A DNA stretch of 64,000 nt from contig CAJJAY010000016.1 in assembly GCA_905182285.1 (NCBI GenBank), positions 1 to 64,000 on the forward strand, written 5' to 3'. Under the pieces are notes generated by a model that was given only the letters and a program-made list of their open reading frames with translations, ran no database searches and was not told the DNA's origin. Below, in pieces: positions 9,022 through 19,138 of the stretch. Source of the DNA: an uncultured Amylibacter sp. GTDB lineage: Bacteria; Pseudomonadota; Alphaproteobacteria; Rhodobacterales; Rhodobacteraceae. Both the position numbers and the translations under genes were made by a program. Every line of letters starts with the position of its first letter. Position 1 is the stretch's first letter.

Positions 9022-9876
9022 CTATTTTCGCTTTGTTGATAAGATTAAAACTGCACAGAGTATTATTAATCCACCAAGTATTTCTTGATACTTCATGGGC
9101 ATGTCTAAAAATAACCAAACCCATACAGGCGCTAATACGCTTTCAATTAATACTAACACCCCAACATTTGGGGCAGGTAAGTATGGCGCAGCCCAAGCTA
9201 CAAAAGCTATACCAATTCCAATAGTAAACGCGCCCAATGCAAAAGATAACAACATATCCTGTGTGCTTACTATTAGCCCGTCACCATATGAATAAGCTAA
9301 TATTATTGCCATTAATATAGCAAAACCTGCACCTAAAAAATTTCCAGTTAATACATCGCTTTTTTTTGATTTGCGGGCAAATACTAACATTAAAGCAAAA
9401 CTGAAAGCAGAAATCATCGCAAATAAATTTCCAATTAACTGACCTCTAGTTAAGTCCGCTCCTACCATTACAGTAACGCCAACCATAGCAAATAATATTG
9501 CAATCCATGTAGTTTTCGTTGGTATTTCACCAATTATCCTCCAAGAAAGTAATGCAGCAAATACAGGAGATATAGAAAGAATAAATAGGGCTGACGCAAC
9601 GGAGGTATTTAATAGGGCAAATATATAAAAGGAAAATGCAATACACATCGTAAATCCCAAAATTAAATCTGTTTTATCAATTGATTTAAAGAATTCTACT
9701 AAGCTTATCCGCCTTATGAAGCACGCAACTATCATCACCATCATACATTGTGGAAAGCCTCGGTAGAATAATATCTGAAAACCATCAGCATTTTGTATAA
9801 GCTTTACAAATAATGCAGCAAAACTCATGCATAATGCACCAGATAAAATTAAAATTGTGGCATATTTTGGGGACAT
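9022..9876 (-). CDS. DMT-family (EamA) transporter
   Basis: An inner-membrane protein of 284 residues with about ten hydrophobic helices arranged as two EamA repeats (~5-135 and ~145-280). Family members export or import metabolites and amino acids; the substrate cannot be told from sequence. Typical features include SFAALFVKLI in helix 1, the FYRG loop after helix 1, and a short charged C-terminus (STKRK). I use the ATG at 9876; a TTG seven codons upstream is possible but has no better ribosome site. It is convergent with tRNA-Val and has no operon partner. Confidence 0.85.
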   Translation of the reverse strand: MSPKYATILILSGALCMSFAALFVKLIQNADGFQILFYRGFPQCMMVMIVACFIRRISLVEFFKSIDKTDLILGFTMCIAFSFYIFALLNTSVASALFILSISPVFAALLSWRIIGEIPTKTTWIAILFAMVGVTVMVGADLTRGQLIGNLFAMISAFSFALMLVFARKSKKSDVLTGNFLGAGFAILMAIILAYSYGDGLIVSTQDMLLSFALGAFTIGIGIAFVAWAAPYLPAPNVGVLVLIESVLAPVWVWLFLDMPMKYQEILGGLIILCAVLILSTKRK

Positions 9877-9988
9877 ATTAATATTCTTAATAAGCAAAAT
9901 TTAGGAATTATTAATATCATTAGGCTGAATGGCTAGCTTGGTCTATACAATAAAATTAAATATTTTTCGTATTTATATAAATACATGC

Positions 9989-10017
9989 TTGACCCATCGT
10001 GTTGTGCGTCCTAAGAA
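9989..10017 (+). promoter_or_regulatory. Putative promoter of tRNA-Asp
   Basis: TTGACC (9989-9994), preceded by GC to give the extended GCTTGACC, lies 17 bp from TAAGAA (10012-10017). The expected transcription start falls about 10 nt before the tRNA. Confidence 0.55.
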
Positions 10018-10035
10018 GCCGCTACTCAATGAGCG

Positions 10036-10112
10036 GCGGTTGTAGCTCAGTTGGTTAGAGTGCCGGCCTGTCACGCCGGAGGTCGCGGGTTCGAGCCCCG
10101 TCAACCGCGCCA
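10036..10112 (+). tRNA. tRNA-Asp (anticodon GUC)
   Basis: A 77 nt cloverleaf with encoded CCA. Acceptor arms GCGGTTG (10036-10042) and CAACCGC (10102-10108) pair fully, with discriminator G10109. The anticodon stem CCGGC/GCCGG encloses CTGTCAC, giving GTC for aspartate. The T arm GCGGG-TTCGAGC-CCCGT is canonical. It is a standalone gene with its own promoter and a strong terminator. Confidence 0.98.
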
Positions 10113-10122
10113 TTGAGTTTAC

Positions 10123-10157
10123 AAAGCCTGTGCAAACTGCATGGGCTTTTGTATTTT
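10123..10157 (+). terminator. Rho-independent terminator of tRNA-Asp
   Basis: A near-continuous 12 bp hairpin: AAAGCCTGTGCA (10123-10134) pairs with TGCATGGGCTTT (10138-10149) around an AAC loop, with two G-U pairs, then runs into TGTATTTTT. It starts 11 nt after the tRNA. Confidence 0.8.
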
Positions 10158-10174
10158 TAACTTAAAAAACAGAT

Positions 10175-10642
10175 TTAATCTTTGACCAATAGTGTCACCC
10201 ATGTACCAAGCATTGCTGGTTTTTCTGCATTTTCAATTTCAACAACTATTTTATTTTCTGTTAGAATTTTATTTACCCCTCGAGGCTCAACTTTTCCAAG
10301 CGTTATTCTGCCTCTGATGCGTGACCCACTTGGTACTGGAGCAAGAAAACGTATTCTGTTTAATCCATAATTAATGACTAATTCATGCCCTTCAATAATT
10401 GGTGTAGTATCTTTGTACATTTTCGTAATTAATGAGAGTGTTAGGAAGCCATGAGCAATTGATCCACCAAATGGAGTTTCAGAGGCTGCCCTATCTGGGT
10501 CATTATGTATGAATTGATAGTCGCCAGTTACATTACAAAAATCATCTATCATTTTTTGCGAAACTGTTATCCATTCAGAAAGACCAATTTCAGAACCTAC
10601 TAAGGATGAATAATCTTTTAATTTAATTTTTTTTTTGGTCAT
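10175..10642 (-). CDS. MaoC-family (R)-specific enoyl-CoA hydratase-like protein
   Basis: A 155-residue single hotdog-fold protein of the MaoC dehydratase family. The hydratase 2 motif is clear: DYQFIHNDPDRA followed by TPFGGSIAHGFLTLSL, which supplies the catalytic Asp/His pair and the conserved HGF. Such proteins hydrate 2-enoyl-CoA to (R)-3-hydroxyacyl-CoA, but the exact acyl substrate is not predictable. It lies 17 bp downstream of the LysR gene on the same strand, so the two are probably one transcript, and near genes for valine/propionyl-CoA breakdown. The ATG is preceded by AAGGACC. Confidence 0.85.
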   Translation of the reverse strand: MTKKKIKLKDYSSLVGSEIGLSEWITVSQKMIDDFCNVTGDYQFIHNDPDRAASETPFGGSIAHGFLTLSLITKMYKDTTPIIEGHELVINYGLNRIRFLAPVPSGSRIRGRITLGKVEPRGVNKILTENKIVVEIENAEKPAMLGTWVTLLVKD

Positions 10643-10659
10643 TTTGGTCCTTAGATTTG

Positions 10660-11556
10660 TTAGTTATTGGACTGGAGGCGCTTAACTTCTGATTTAATAC
10701 CATTATCTAGCAATGAGGCAATGAGGTTTGATTGTTCTGATGCAAGGTCATCTCGATCTCTTACCATATAAAATGCACGTTCTTGGTTGATTTTATTTTT
10801 TAAGATAGGAATAATATCTGGAAAGTGAGCTAATGCAAAATCGTGTGCTAATCCAACGCCTATTCCAAGATTTAGCATTTGCATTTGAACTGCTACGGAA
10901 TTTGAAGACAAATCTGGTGCCCGATTTGGTATTACTTCAGATAGATAATCTAAAGTTGGGTCAAAAATAAGATCAGGTATGTACCCAATGATATTGTGGT
11001 TTTTTAAATCATTTTTTGATTTTATTTGAGAGTTTTTTTCCAAATATGTATTTTTGGCAGCGAGATGTAGATTATAATTTACAATTTTTTTTGTAACAAA
11101 CCGACCTTTTTTTGGAGGAGTTACCATAATGGCAAGATCTGCTTCTCTTCTTGATAGGTTGAACACACGGGGTAAGGATAAAATTTGGATATTTAAATTG
11201 GGGTGATGATTTTGAATATTCGATATGACAACAGGTAAAACAAAATTTGATAAACCATCAGGAGCACCTATGCGAAAGTTCCCTGATATGTTTGCAGACG
11301 CTTTTTGAAGAGATCCTCTGGCAATTTTTTCTGTGCGCTCAATAGCTTCAATATGTTCTTTAAAATCTTTTCCCGCTTGAGTTAATTGGTAACCACGAGG
11401 TAATTTATTAAATAATTTTGAATTTAGGGCGGTTTCCAGTCTTGTTATTCTCCTGCCAACAGTTGCGGCATCAATTTTTAGTATTATAGATGCAGCAGAC
11501 AAGCTACCTGATCTAGCCACATCTAAAAATATTCTGTAGTCATCCCAATTTAACAT
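10660..11556 (-). CDS. LysR-family transcriptional regulator
   Basis: A 298-residue LysR regulator: an N-terminal winged helix-turn-helix (residues ~1-60, FLDVARSGSLSAASIILKID then GRRITRLE) and a C-terminal effector-binding domain beginning near residue 88 (FRIGAPDGLSNFVLP). The ATG at 11556 is chosen because AAAGGA lies 6-7 nt before it; a second ATG five codons upstream would overlap that site. It is transcribed divergently from mmsA, the classical arrangement for a LysR regulator and its target, so control of mmsA and of its own operon (with the MaoC gene) is a reasonable inference. The effector is unknown. Confidence 0.92.
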   Translation of the reverse strand: MLNWDDYRIFLDVARSGSLSAASIILKIDAATVGRRITRLETALNSKLFNKLPRGYQLTQAGKDFKEHIEAIERTEKIARGSLQKASANISGNFRIGAPDGLSNFVLPVVISNIQNHHPNLNIQILSLPRVFNLSRREADLAIMVTPPKKGRFVTKKIVNYNLHLAAKNTYLEKNSQIKSKNDLKNHNIIGYIPDLIFDPTLDYLSEVIPNRAPDLSSNSVAVQMQMLNLGIGVGLAHDFALAHFPDIIPILKNKINQERAFYMVRDRDDLASEQSNLIASLLDNGIKSEVKRLQSNN

Positions 11557-11567
11557 AGCTATCCTTT

Positions 11568-11623
11568 GCATTTTTGCATGTGAGTAGTGTAATATTAGGT
11601 CTTTATATTGTATTTTTGCATTG
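11568..11623. promoter_or_regulatory. Candidate LysR operator region (direct repeats) between lysR and mmsA
   Basis: The decamer ATTTTTGCAT occurs twice, at 11570-11579 and 11612-11621, in the 103 bp lysR-mmsA intergenic space. The start-to-start distance is 42 bp, four helical turns, placing both on one DNA face. This fits a regulator bound at two sites, but AT-rich repeats can arise by chance. Confidence 0.35.
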
Positions 11624-11659
11624 TAAAAGGAAGAAAAGCTAAATCAATTGGAGATTATT

Positions 11660-13159
11660 ATGGAAAAATTAACTCATTACGTAAACGGTGAACACGTTGA
11701 AGGTGCTTCAGGAAGATATGCTGATGTATTTAACCCTGCAACTGGAGAAGTGCAGTATCAATGCCCACTTGCCTCGAAATCAGAAGTAGACGCAATAATT
11801 TCTAAGGCTGAAGCTGCGCAACCAGCATGGGCAGCAGTCAACCCACAGCGAAGAGCTCGTGTAATGATGAAATTTGTTGATTTGTTAAATCGGGATATGG
11901 ATAAATTGGCTGAAGTATTAAGCCGTGAACATGGGAAAACTCTTCCAGATGCAGCTGGAGATGTTCAACGTGGTTTAGAGGTTGTAGAATACTGCATTGG
12001 TGCACCTCAAATGCTAAAGGGTGATTTCACTGATAGTGCAGGGCCAGGAATTGATATGTATTCAATGCGTCAAGCATTAGGAGTGACAGCTGGTATTACG
12101 CCATTTAATTTTCCAGCAATGATACCAATGTGGATGTTTGCTCCAGCAATCGTCTGTGGAAATGCTTTTATATTAAAGCCTTCAGAGCGTGATCCTTCTG
12201 TACCATTAATGCTAGCTGAACTTTTAAAAGAAGCTGGGTTGCCAGATGGTATCTTGCAAGTCGTTAATGGCGACAAAGAAGCTGTTGATGCATTGTTGCA
12301 CTCAGACATTGTTCAATCTATTGGCTTTGTGGGTTCCACACCTATCGCAGAATATATTTATTCTACCGGTTGTGCCAATGGAAAGCGTGTTCAATGCTTT
12401 GGTGGTGCTAAAAATCATATGATAATTATGCCAGATGCAGACTTAGATCAGGCTGCTGATGCACTATTGGGTGCTGGATATGGCGCTGCAGGGGAAAGAT
12501 GCATGGCGATTTCAGTTGCTATTCCAGTTGGAGAAGAAACTGCAGATAAATTAATAGAGAAATTAATTCCAAGAATAGAAACATTGAAAGTTGGCCCATA
12601 CACGGCTGGTAACGATGTTGATTATGGTCCTGTAATTACAGCAGCAGCTAAAGAAAATATACTAAAATTAGTGCAGTCTGGTATAGATCAAGGTGCTAAA
12701 TTAGTGGTTGATGGTCGTGATTTTAATTTACAAGGTTATGAAGATGGATTTTTTGTAGGGCCTCATTTGTTTGATAATGTTACAGCAGATATGGACATTT
12801 ACACAAAAGAAATATTTGGCCCAGTACTCTCAACAATTAGAGCAAAAACTTACGAAGAAGCAATTGGTTATGCTATGGATCATGAGTATGGAAACGGCAC
12901 AGCAATATATACACGTGATGGTGATACTGCTCGTGATTTTGCACATAGAATAAATGTTGGAATGGTTGGTATAAATGTTCCTATTCCAGTTCCTTTGGCA
13001 TACCATACTTTTGGTGGATGGAAAAAATCTGTTTTTGGTGATCTAAATCAACATGGTCCAGATGCATTTAAATTCTATACTAGAACTAAAACTGTTACTG
13101 CTCGGTGGCCTTCTGGAATTAAAGAGGGTGGGGAGTTTTCTATTCCTGTAATGAAGTAG
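11660..13159 (+). CDS. mmsA: Methylmalonate-semialdehyde dehydrogenase (CoA-acylating)
   Basis: Oxidises methylmalonate semialdehyde to propionyl-CoA with NAD and CoA (valine, thymine breakdown); it may also act on malonate semialdehyde. The 499 residues have the aldehyde dehydrogenase fold: TPFNFPAMIPMWM (NAD-binding region), GSTPIAEYIY, and the nucleophile Cys281 in GAAGERCMAIS, a sequence typical of MmsA rather than other ALDHs. The C-terminal FGGWKKSVFGD is also typical. The ATG at 11660 follows GGAG by 8 nt; an in-frame TTG four codons upstream overlaps that ribosome site. Its product feeds the pccBA-mutase-epimerase genes immediately downstream. Confidence 0.96.
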   Translation: MEKLTHYVNGEHVEGASGRYADVFNPATGEVQYQCPLASKSEVDAIISKAEAAQPAWAAVNPQRRARVMMKFVDLLNRDMDKLAEVLSREHGKTLPDAAGDVQRGLEVVEYCIGAPQMLKGDFTDSAGPGIDMYSMRQALGVTAGITPFNFPAMIPMWMFAPAIVCGNAFILKPSERDPSVPLMLAELLKEAGLPDGILQVVNGDKEAVDALLHSDIVQSIGFVGSTPIAEYIYSTGCANGKRVQCFGGAKNHMIIMPDADLDQAADALLGAGYGAAGERCMAISVAIPVGEETADKLIEKLIPRIETLKVGPYTAGNDVDYGPVITAAAKENILKLVQSGIDQGAKLVVDGRDFNLQGYEDGFFVGPHLFDNVTADMDIYTKEIFGPVLSTIRAKTYEEAIGYAMDHEYGNGTAIYTRDGDTARDFAHRINVGMVGINVPIPVPLAYHTFGGWKKSVFGDLNQHGPDAFKFYTRTKTVTARWPSGIKEGGEFSIPVMK

Positions 13160-13183
13160 TTTTGTATAAAGTTTTTTAAATTG

Positions 13184-13216
13184 ACGCTGCTTTTGCTTTG
13201 CAACAGCAGCGTTTTA
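13184..13216 (+). terminator. Rho-independent terminator after mmsA
   Basis: Arms ACGCTGCT (13184-13191) and AGCAGCGT (13205-13212) form a perfect 8 bp GC-rich stem followed by TTTTATT. It separates mmsA from the pcc operon. The ~200 bp that follow contain only AT-rich DNA and the GAGGAG ribosome site of pccB. Confidence 0.75.
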
Positions 13217-13416
13217 TTATTCACTAAATAAAATTTTTTAAATAATGCCAATACATATATGGAAAAAGCTATATATATAATTTATTGATTTTATTTGGGT
13301 GAGAAATAATACAATACTCAATTTTTTGTTCTATTGTGTCGATGGTGTAGAATGATTAACTTTACTAAAATAAACTTTAAACAACAAAAGTTTAATGAGA
13401 AGATGAGGAGAACTTC

Positions 13417-14949
13417 ATGGCTACTATATCCCAACAATTAGAAGAGAGGCGCAAAGAAGCGCGATTAGGGGGTGGTCAAGAAAGAATTGATGCTCAACAT
13501 TCAAAAGGTAAATTAACTGCTAGAGAGCGAATTGAAGTTCTTTTGGACAATGGCAGTTTTGAAGAATATGATATGTACAAGACCCACCGATGTGTAGACT
13601 TTGGTATGGCAGAAAAACAAATTCCAGGAGATGGAGTTGTTACTGGATGGGGAACGATTAATGGGCGTCCTGTATATCTTTATTCACAAGATTTTACAGT
13701 TTTTGGCGGGTCGTTGTCTGAAACACATGCAGAAAAAATATGCAAAATAATGGATCTAGCCATGCAAAATGGTGTTCCTGTAATTGGTATTTCAGATAGT
13801 GGAGGGGCTAGAATCCAAGAAGGTGTAGCTTCTTTGGCTGGATATAGCGAAGTATTTCGAAGAAATGCTCAAGCTTCAGGTGCAATTCCACAGATATCTA
13901 TGATTATGGGGCCATCAGCGGGAGGTGCAGTATATTCACCTGCAATGACTGATTTTATATTTATGGTAAAAGATACTTCTTATATGTTTGTGACAGGACC
14001 TGATGTTGTAAAAACTGTGACAAATGAGATTGTGACATCTGAGGATTTAGGTGGGGCTTTAACACATACTAAAAAATCTTCTGTAGCAGATGGCGCATAT
14101 GAGAATGATATTGAGGCATTATTAGATCTTAGAAGGTTTTATTCATTCTTGCCGTTAAACGCTGAAACATCTGCACCACATCAAAAAACTACTGATACCT
14201 GGGATCGTGAAGACAAATCACTTGATACATTGGTTCCTCAAAATCCTAACCAACCCTATGATATGCGTGAAGTCGTTATAAAGTTAGCTGATGAGGGTAA
14301 TTTTTTTGAAATACAAAAAGAATTTGCTGGAAACCTTTTGATTGGTTTTATTAGGATAAATGGAGAGACAATTGGAGTTGTAGCTAATCAACCTTTAGTA
14401 TTAGCCGGATGTTTAGATATAAATGCAAGTAGAAAAGGCGCAAGATTTGTAAGATTTTGCAATGCTTTCAGTATTCCAATTCTAACACTTGAAGATGTTC
14501 CAGGATTTTTACCTGGAACAGCTCAAGAGTATGGGGGTATCATAAAGCATGGAGCAAAATTATTATTTGCATATGCGCAGGCAACGGTTCCTTTAGTTAC
14601 TGTAATTACTAGAAAAGCATATGGGGGAGCATATTGTGTTATGGCGCCTAAACATCTGGGTGCTGATGTGAATTATGCTTGGCCGTCTGCTCAAATTGCT
14701 GTGATGGGAGCAAAGGGAGCAACAGAAATTTTACACCGATCTGATCTAGCTGATGAAGATAAAATTGCACAACATACTGCTGATTATGAAGAAAGGTTTG
14801 CAAATCCTTTTGTTGCTGCTCAGCGTGGTTTTGTTGATGAAGTAATCAATCCAAGATCAACACGTAGAAGAATAGCGCGAAGTTTTGAACTTTTGAAAAA
14901 CAAAAAAGTTCATCAGCCATTTAAAAAACATGACAACATCCCATTGTAG
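13417..14949 (+). CDS. pccB: Propionyl-CoA carboxylase, beta (carboxyltransferase) subunit
   Basis: A 510-residue carboxyltransferase that moves CO2 from carboxybiotin to propionyl-CoA, giving (S)-methylmalonyl-CoA. Two crotonase-like halves are visible. Oxyanion-hole glycine pairs occur in [24 protein letters not shown] and, in the second half, [12 protein letters not shown]; the start [13 protein letters not shown] is typical for the subunit. It is first in an operon with pccA (9 bp gap), then mutase and epimerase, and has a strong GAGGAG ribosome site. The adjacent mutase supports propionyl-CoA rather than acetyl-CoA as substrate. Confidence 0.96.
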   Translation: MATISQQLEERRKEARLGGGQERIDAQHSKGKLTARERIEVLLDNGSFEEYDMYKTHRCVDFGMAEKQIPGDGVVTGWGTINGRPVYLYSQDFTVFGGSLSETHAEKICKIMDLAMQNGVPVIGISDSGGARIQEGVASLAGYSEVFRRNAQASGAIPQISMIMGPSAGGAVYSPAMTDFIFMVKDTSYMFVTGPDVVKTVTNEIVTSEDLGGALTHTKKSSVADGAYENDIEALLDLRRFYSFLPLNAETSAPHQKTTDTWDREDKSLDTLVPQNPNQPYDMREVVIKLADEGNFFEIQKEFAGNLLIGFIRINGETIGVVANQPLVLAGCLDINASRKGARFVRFCNAFSIPILTLEDVPGFLPGTAQEYGGIIKHGAKLLFAYAQATVPLVTVITRKAYGGAYCVMAPKHLGADVNYAWPSAQIAVMGAKGATEILHRSDLADEDKIAQHTADYEERFANPFVAAQRGFVDEVINPRSTRRRIARSFELLKNKKVHQPFKKHDNIPL

Positions 14950-14958
14950 GTAACTGAT

Positions 14959-16953
14959 ATGATTAAGAAAATTCTTGTAGCAAATCGTGGTGAAATAGCA
15001 TGTCGCGTTTTTAAAACAGCAAAAAAAATGGATATTCAAACAGTTGCAGTTTATTCTGATGCTGATGAAAACTCGTTACATGTAAGTTTGGCTGATGAAG
15101 CCGTTTATATAGGTGCATCATCAGCATCTGAAAGTTATTTAAGTATAGATAAGATAATAGATGCTTGTAAAAAAACGGGGGCAAATGCAGTCCACCCTGG
15201 GTATGGTTTTTTATCTGAAAGAGCAGAATTCTGCGAACGATTAAGTGCAGAAGGTATTATATTTGTAGGTCCACCAGTAAATGCAATTGAAGCTATGGGT
15301 GACAAAATAACATCTAAGAAAATTGCACAGGAAGCTAATGTTTCAACTGTTCCGGGTCACATGGGGTTAATTGATGATGCAAATCATGCTGTAGAGATTT
15401 CAAATAAGATTGGATATCCTGTAATGATAAAGGCCTCCGCAGGAGGAGGTGGTAAAGGCATGCGAATTGCTTGGAATGATGAGGAGGCTAAAGAAGGTTT
15501 TGCTCGATCAAAATCTGAAGCGGCAAGTAGCTTTGGGGATGACAGAATTTTTATTGAAAAATTTGTTGTTGAGCCTCGTCATATAGAAATTCAAGTATTA
15601 GCGGACCAACATGAAAATTGTGTATATTTAGGTGAACGTGAATGCTCTATACAACGGCGAAATCAAAAAGTAATTGAAGAAGCGCCAAGTCCATTTTTAG
15701 ATGAAAAAACACGTGTTGCAATGGGTGAGCAGTCATGTGCCTTAGCAAAGGCTGTAGGATATACTAGTGCAGGAACAGTAGAATTTATTGTTGATAAAAA
15801 CAGAAATTTTTATTTTTTAGAGATGAACACTCGATTACAAGTAGAACACCCTGTTACAGAATTAATTACTGGAATCGATTTGGTTGAACAAATGATCCGA
15901 ATTGCAACTGGCGAAAAACTAAATTTCTCACAAAAATCAATTAAATTAAATGGTTGGGCAATGGAAAGCCGTTTATATGCAGAAGATCCTTATCGTAATT
16001 TTTTACCATCAATTGGCCGATTGACACGTTATAGACCGCCTGCTGAAAGTGTGGAAAAAGATTGTATAATTAGAAATGATACGGGTGTTTATGAGGGGGG
16101 TGAAATTTCTATGTTTTATGATCCTATGATTGCAAAACTATGTACATGGTCAAGTGACCGTGAAAAGGCCATAACTGCAATGGAAAATGCTTTAGACCGA
16201 TTTGAAATTGAAGGAATTGGGCATAATTTACCATTCTTATCTGCTGTAATGGGGCACTCCAGATTTAAATCTGGAAATATAACAACAGCTTTTATTGACG
16301 AGGAATACCCAGATGGCTTTAGGGGAGTAATCCCTTCTGATGGAATCCAGGATATTTTATCCGCTACTGCATTAATAATTACCAGAATGAAGATGAAACG
16401 GATTTCTGAACGAGATAGTACATTTGATAATCCGGTTCCAAAAAAAGATAACTTAGTTATTAGAATAAATAGAGAAAACACAAATGTTACAATATGTGAT
16501 CATCAAGATGGTTATGAAATTTCACTAGATGATAAAATGATTTTAGCTTCTATTAAGCATGAATTGGGAGATTCTTTAGCTGAAGTCGCGATAGATGACA
16601 TTTCATATTCAGTAAAAGTAAACCCTGTTATAGGTGGATATTGCCTTAGGATTAGAGGTGTTGAGCAAATAGTTAAAGTAATGAACCCTCGTACTGCTGA
16701 ATTGGCAAATTTAATGCCGGACAAAATGCCAGCAGATACATCTAAATATTTATTATGCCCTATGCCAGGATTGATGGTTTCTATTCTAGTATCTGAGGGT
16801 GATGTTATTGAAGAGGGTCAAGCTCTAGCTATGGTTGAGGCAATGAAGATGGAAAATGTTCTTAGAGCAGAAAAGCCTGGAAAAATATCTAAAATATCGG
16901 TCAGTGAGGGTGATAGTTTAGCTGTTGATGAAGTAATAATGGAGTTTGAATAA
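14959..16953 (+). CDS. pccA: Propionyl-CoA carboxylase, alpha (biotin carboxylase/biotin carrier) subunit
   Basis: A 664-residue biotin-dependent subunit that carboxylates its own biotin using ATP and bicarbonate. Domains: biotin carboxylase (KILVANRGEIACRVF at the start; ATP-grasp with ASAGGGGKGMRIA; EMNTRLQVEHPVTE), a BT linker region (~450-590) that docks PccB, and a C-terminal biotinyl domain with Lys630 in EAMKMEN as the biotin site. Length and order match alphaproteobacterial PccA. A biotin ligase is not in the window. Confidence 0.96.
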   Translation: MIKKILVANRGEIACRVFKTAKKMDIQTVAVYSDADENSLHVSLADEAVYIGASSASESYLSIDKIIDACKKTGANAVHPGYGFLSERAEFCERLSAEGIIFVGPPVNAIEAMGDKITSKKIAQEANVSTVPGHMGLIDDANHAVEISNKIGYPVMIKASAGGGGKGMRIAWNDEEAKEGFARSKSEAASSFGDDRIFIEKFVVEPRHIEIQVLADQHENCVYLGERECSIQRRNQKVIEEAPSPFLDEKTRVAMGEQSCALAKAVGYTSAGTVEFIVDKNRNFYFLEMNTRLQVEHPVTELITGIDLVEQMIRIATGEKLNFSQKSIKLNGWAMESRLYAEDPYRNFLPSIGRLTRYRPPAESVEKDCIIRNDTGVYEGGEISMFYDPMIAKLCTWSSDREKAITAMENALDRFEIEGIGHNLPFLSAVMGHSRFKSGNITTAFIDEEYPDGFRGVIPSDGIQDILSATALIITRMKMKRISERDSTFDNPVPKKDNLVIRINRENTNVTICDHQDGYEISLDDKMILASIKHELGDSLAEVAIDDISYSVKVNPVIGGYCLRIRGVEQIVKVMNPRTAELANLMPDKMPADTSKYLLCPMPGLMVSILVSEGDVIEEGQALAMVEAMKMENVLRAEKPGKISKISVSEGDSLAVDEVIMEFE

Positions 16954-17014
16954 TAATTTTTTTGATAATTAATTCTAAAAATATTTGCTATATTTTAGCA
17001 ACTAAGAGGTAGTA

Positions 17015-19138
17015 ATGGCGATTGATAGAAAAAAAATATGGGCTGAGTTGGCTGCGATAGAAGCAAATGGTAAAGCACCAAAAGTTTCTAAGACACCAGA
17101 ACATATTGATATAAAGCCATTCTATGATGCTGATGATGTACCAAAGAGTTCGATTGATGATATTCCTGGCAAAGCTCCTTTTACGAGAGGAGTGAAGGCA
17201 TCTATGTATACTGGTCGACCTTGGACAATTAGACAGTATGCAGGCTTTTCAACTGCTGAAGAAAGTAATGCTTTTTATCGACGTAATTTAGCAGCAGGTC
17301 AAAAGGGCCTCTCAGTTGCCTTTGATTTAGCAACTCACCGTGGATATGATAGTGATCATCCTAGAGTTGTTGGTGATGTGGGCAAAGCTGGTGTTGCCAT
17401 TGATAGTGTAGAAGATATGAAAATTCTATTTGAAGGAATTCCTTTAGATAAAATGTCAGTATCAATGACAATGAATGGTGCAATTATTCCAGTATTAGCT
17501 ATGTTTATTGTTGCTGGAGAGGAGCAGGGAGTAGATAAATCAGTTTTATCTGGGACTGTGCAAAATGATATATTAAAAGAATTTATGGTACGTAATACTT
17601 ATATTTATCCACCAGAACCTAGCATGCGAATAGTTTCTGATATTATAGAATATACCGCCATAAAAATGCCAAAATTTAATTCAATATCCATAAGTGGATA
17701 TCACATGCAAGAAGCTGGTTCTACTTTAGCTCAAGAGCTGGCGTACACTTTGGCTGATGGAATGGAATATGTTAGAGCTGCTTTAAATAAAGGTCTCGAC
17801 ATAGATATATTTGCTGGAAGGTTATCTTTTTTCTTTTGTATTGGAATGAATATGTTTATGGAAGCCGCAAAATTGCGTGCTGCTAGACAAATGTGGGCAA
17901 AAATAATGACAGATTTTGGTGCTAAATCAGATCGTTCAAAAATGTTGCGGACACATTGTCAAACATCTGGAGTTTCCTTAACTGAACAGGATCCATACAA
18001 CAACGTTATACGCACGACTATAGAAGCTTTAGCTGCAACACTTGGTGGGACACAATCATTACATACAAATTCGTTTGATGAGGCTATTGCATTACCAACT
18101 GAGCAGTCTGCAAGAATAGCGAGAAATACTCAGTTAATACTACAACATGAAAGTGGTATAACTGATGTTGTCGATCCATTGGGGGGATCATATTATATTG
18201 AGGCTTTAACAAAAGATTTAGCAGATAAAGCCTGGGAATTAATTAATGAAGTTGAAGAACTAGGGGGGATGACTAAAGCTGTTGAAGCAGGATTGCCCAA
18301 AATGCGAATAGAAGAAGCTGCAGCTAGACGTCAAGCTAGAATTGACAAAGGTGAAGATGTCATAGTTGGAGTTAATAAATATCGTCTTGAAGAAGAAGAG
18401 GATTTAAAAACACGAGAAATTGACAATACTGCTGTTCGAGAGTCTCAGATTGAAAGTTTAAATTTAATAAAACGCACGCGGAATGCACAAAATTGTATTG
18501 AAGCATTAAATAATTTAGAAAAATCTGCTATGTCTGGAATAGGGAATTTGCTGTCATTAGCAATTGAGGCCGCACGTCATAGAGCCACTCTAGGTGAAAT
18601 TTCTGACACTATGGAGAAGGTTTTTACACGCCATTCAGCAACAACTCGCGTTATTAGTGGAATCTATGAAAATGCATATGCCGGGGACCCGGAATATAAT
18701 AATTTACAAAAACGCATTAACGAAATGAAAAAGCGCCCGCACGTTTTCGTTGCTAAAGTAGGTCAAGATGGTCATGACAGAGGTGCAAAGGTAATTGCAA
18801 CAGCATTTTCTGATCTTGGCTTTATCGTTGATTTATCAGAGATGTTTGAAACACCAAAGGAAATTGCAGATAAAGCTATAAGATTTAATGTTGATGTTAT
18901 AGGCATATCTTCTTTAGCAGCAGGCCATAAAACTTTAATTCCAGAAATTATTGGACATCTAAAGGATCAAGGAAGATTAGATATTATTGTGATAGCAGGT
19001 GGTGTTATTCCAGAAAAAGATTATGAATTTTTAAGAAAAGCTGGGGTTGCTGAGGTTTTTGGTCCTGGAACGAATGTTATAGATGCAGCAAATTCAGTAC
19101 TGAACCAAATCAAGGGTCTTAGAAGGAATGTTAAATGA
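17015..19138 (+). CDS. scpA: Methylmalonyl-CoA mutase, large (catalytic and B12-binding) subunit
   Basis: Rearranges (R)-methylmalonyl-CoA to succinyl-CoA with adenosylcobalamin. The 707 residues include the N-terminal TIM barrel for the acyl-CoA ([30 protein letters not shown]) and a C-terminal B12 domain with the base-off motif Asp585-x-His587-x-x-Gly590 in [10 protein letters not shown], followed by the FGPGTNV cobalamin contact. No separate small subunit is seen and the sequence is of the single-large-chain type. The reactivation GTPase MeaB is not in the window. The gene overlaps the epimerase by 4 nt (ATGA). It makes the cell dependent on cobalamin for propionate and valine use. Confidence 0.97.
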   Translation: MAIDRKKIWAELAAIEANGKAPKVSKTPEHIDIKPFYDADDVPKSSIDDIPGKAPFTRGVKASMYTGRPWTIRQYAGFSTAEESNAFYRRNLAAGQKGLSVAFDLATHRGYDSDHPRVVGDVGKAGVAIDSVEDMKILFEGIPLDKMSVSMTMNGAIIPVLAMFIVAGEEQGVDKSVLSGTVQNDILKEFMVRNTYIYPPEPSMRIVSDIIEYTAIKMPKFNSISISGYHMQEAGSTLAQELAYTLADGMEYVRAALNKGLDIDIFAGRLSFFFCIGMNMFMEAAKLRAARQMWAKIMTDFGAKSDRSKMLRTHCQTSGVSLTEQDPYNNVIRTTIEALAATLGGTQSLHTNSFDEAIALPTEQSARIARNTQLILQHESGITDVVDPLGGSYYIEALTKDLADKAWELINEVEELGGMTKAVEAGLPKMRIEEAAARRQARIDKGEDVIVGVNKYRLEEEEDLKTREIDNTAVRESQIESLNLIKRTRNAQNCIEALNNLEKSAMSGIGNLLSLAIEAARHRATLGEISDTMEKVFTRHSATTRVISGIYENAYAGDPEYNNLQKRINEMKKRPHVFVAKVGQDGHDRGAKVIATAFSDLGFIVDLSEMFETPKEIADKAIRFNVDVIGISSLAAGHKTLIPEIIGHLKDQGRLDIIVIAGGVIPEKDYEFLRKAGVAEVFGPGTNVIDAANSVLNQIKGLRRNVK

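Noticed and set aside
8912-10112. tRNA genes as integration sites of a mobile element between 9.0 and 10.0 kb
   Set aside because: No duplicated tRNA 3' ends, integrase or composition shift; only an ordinary transporter gene lies between.
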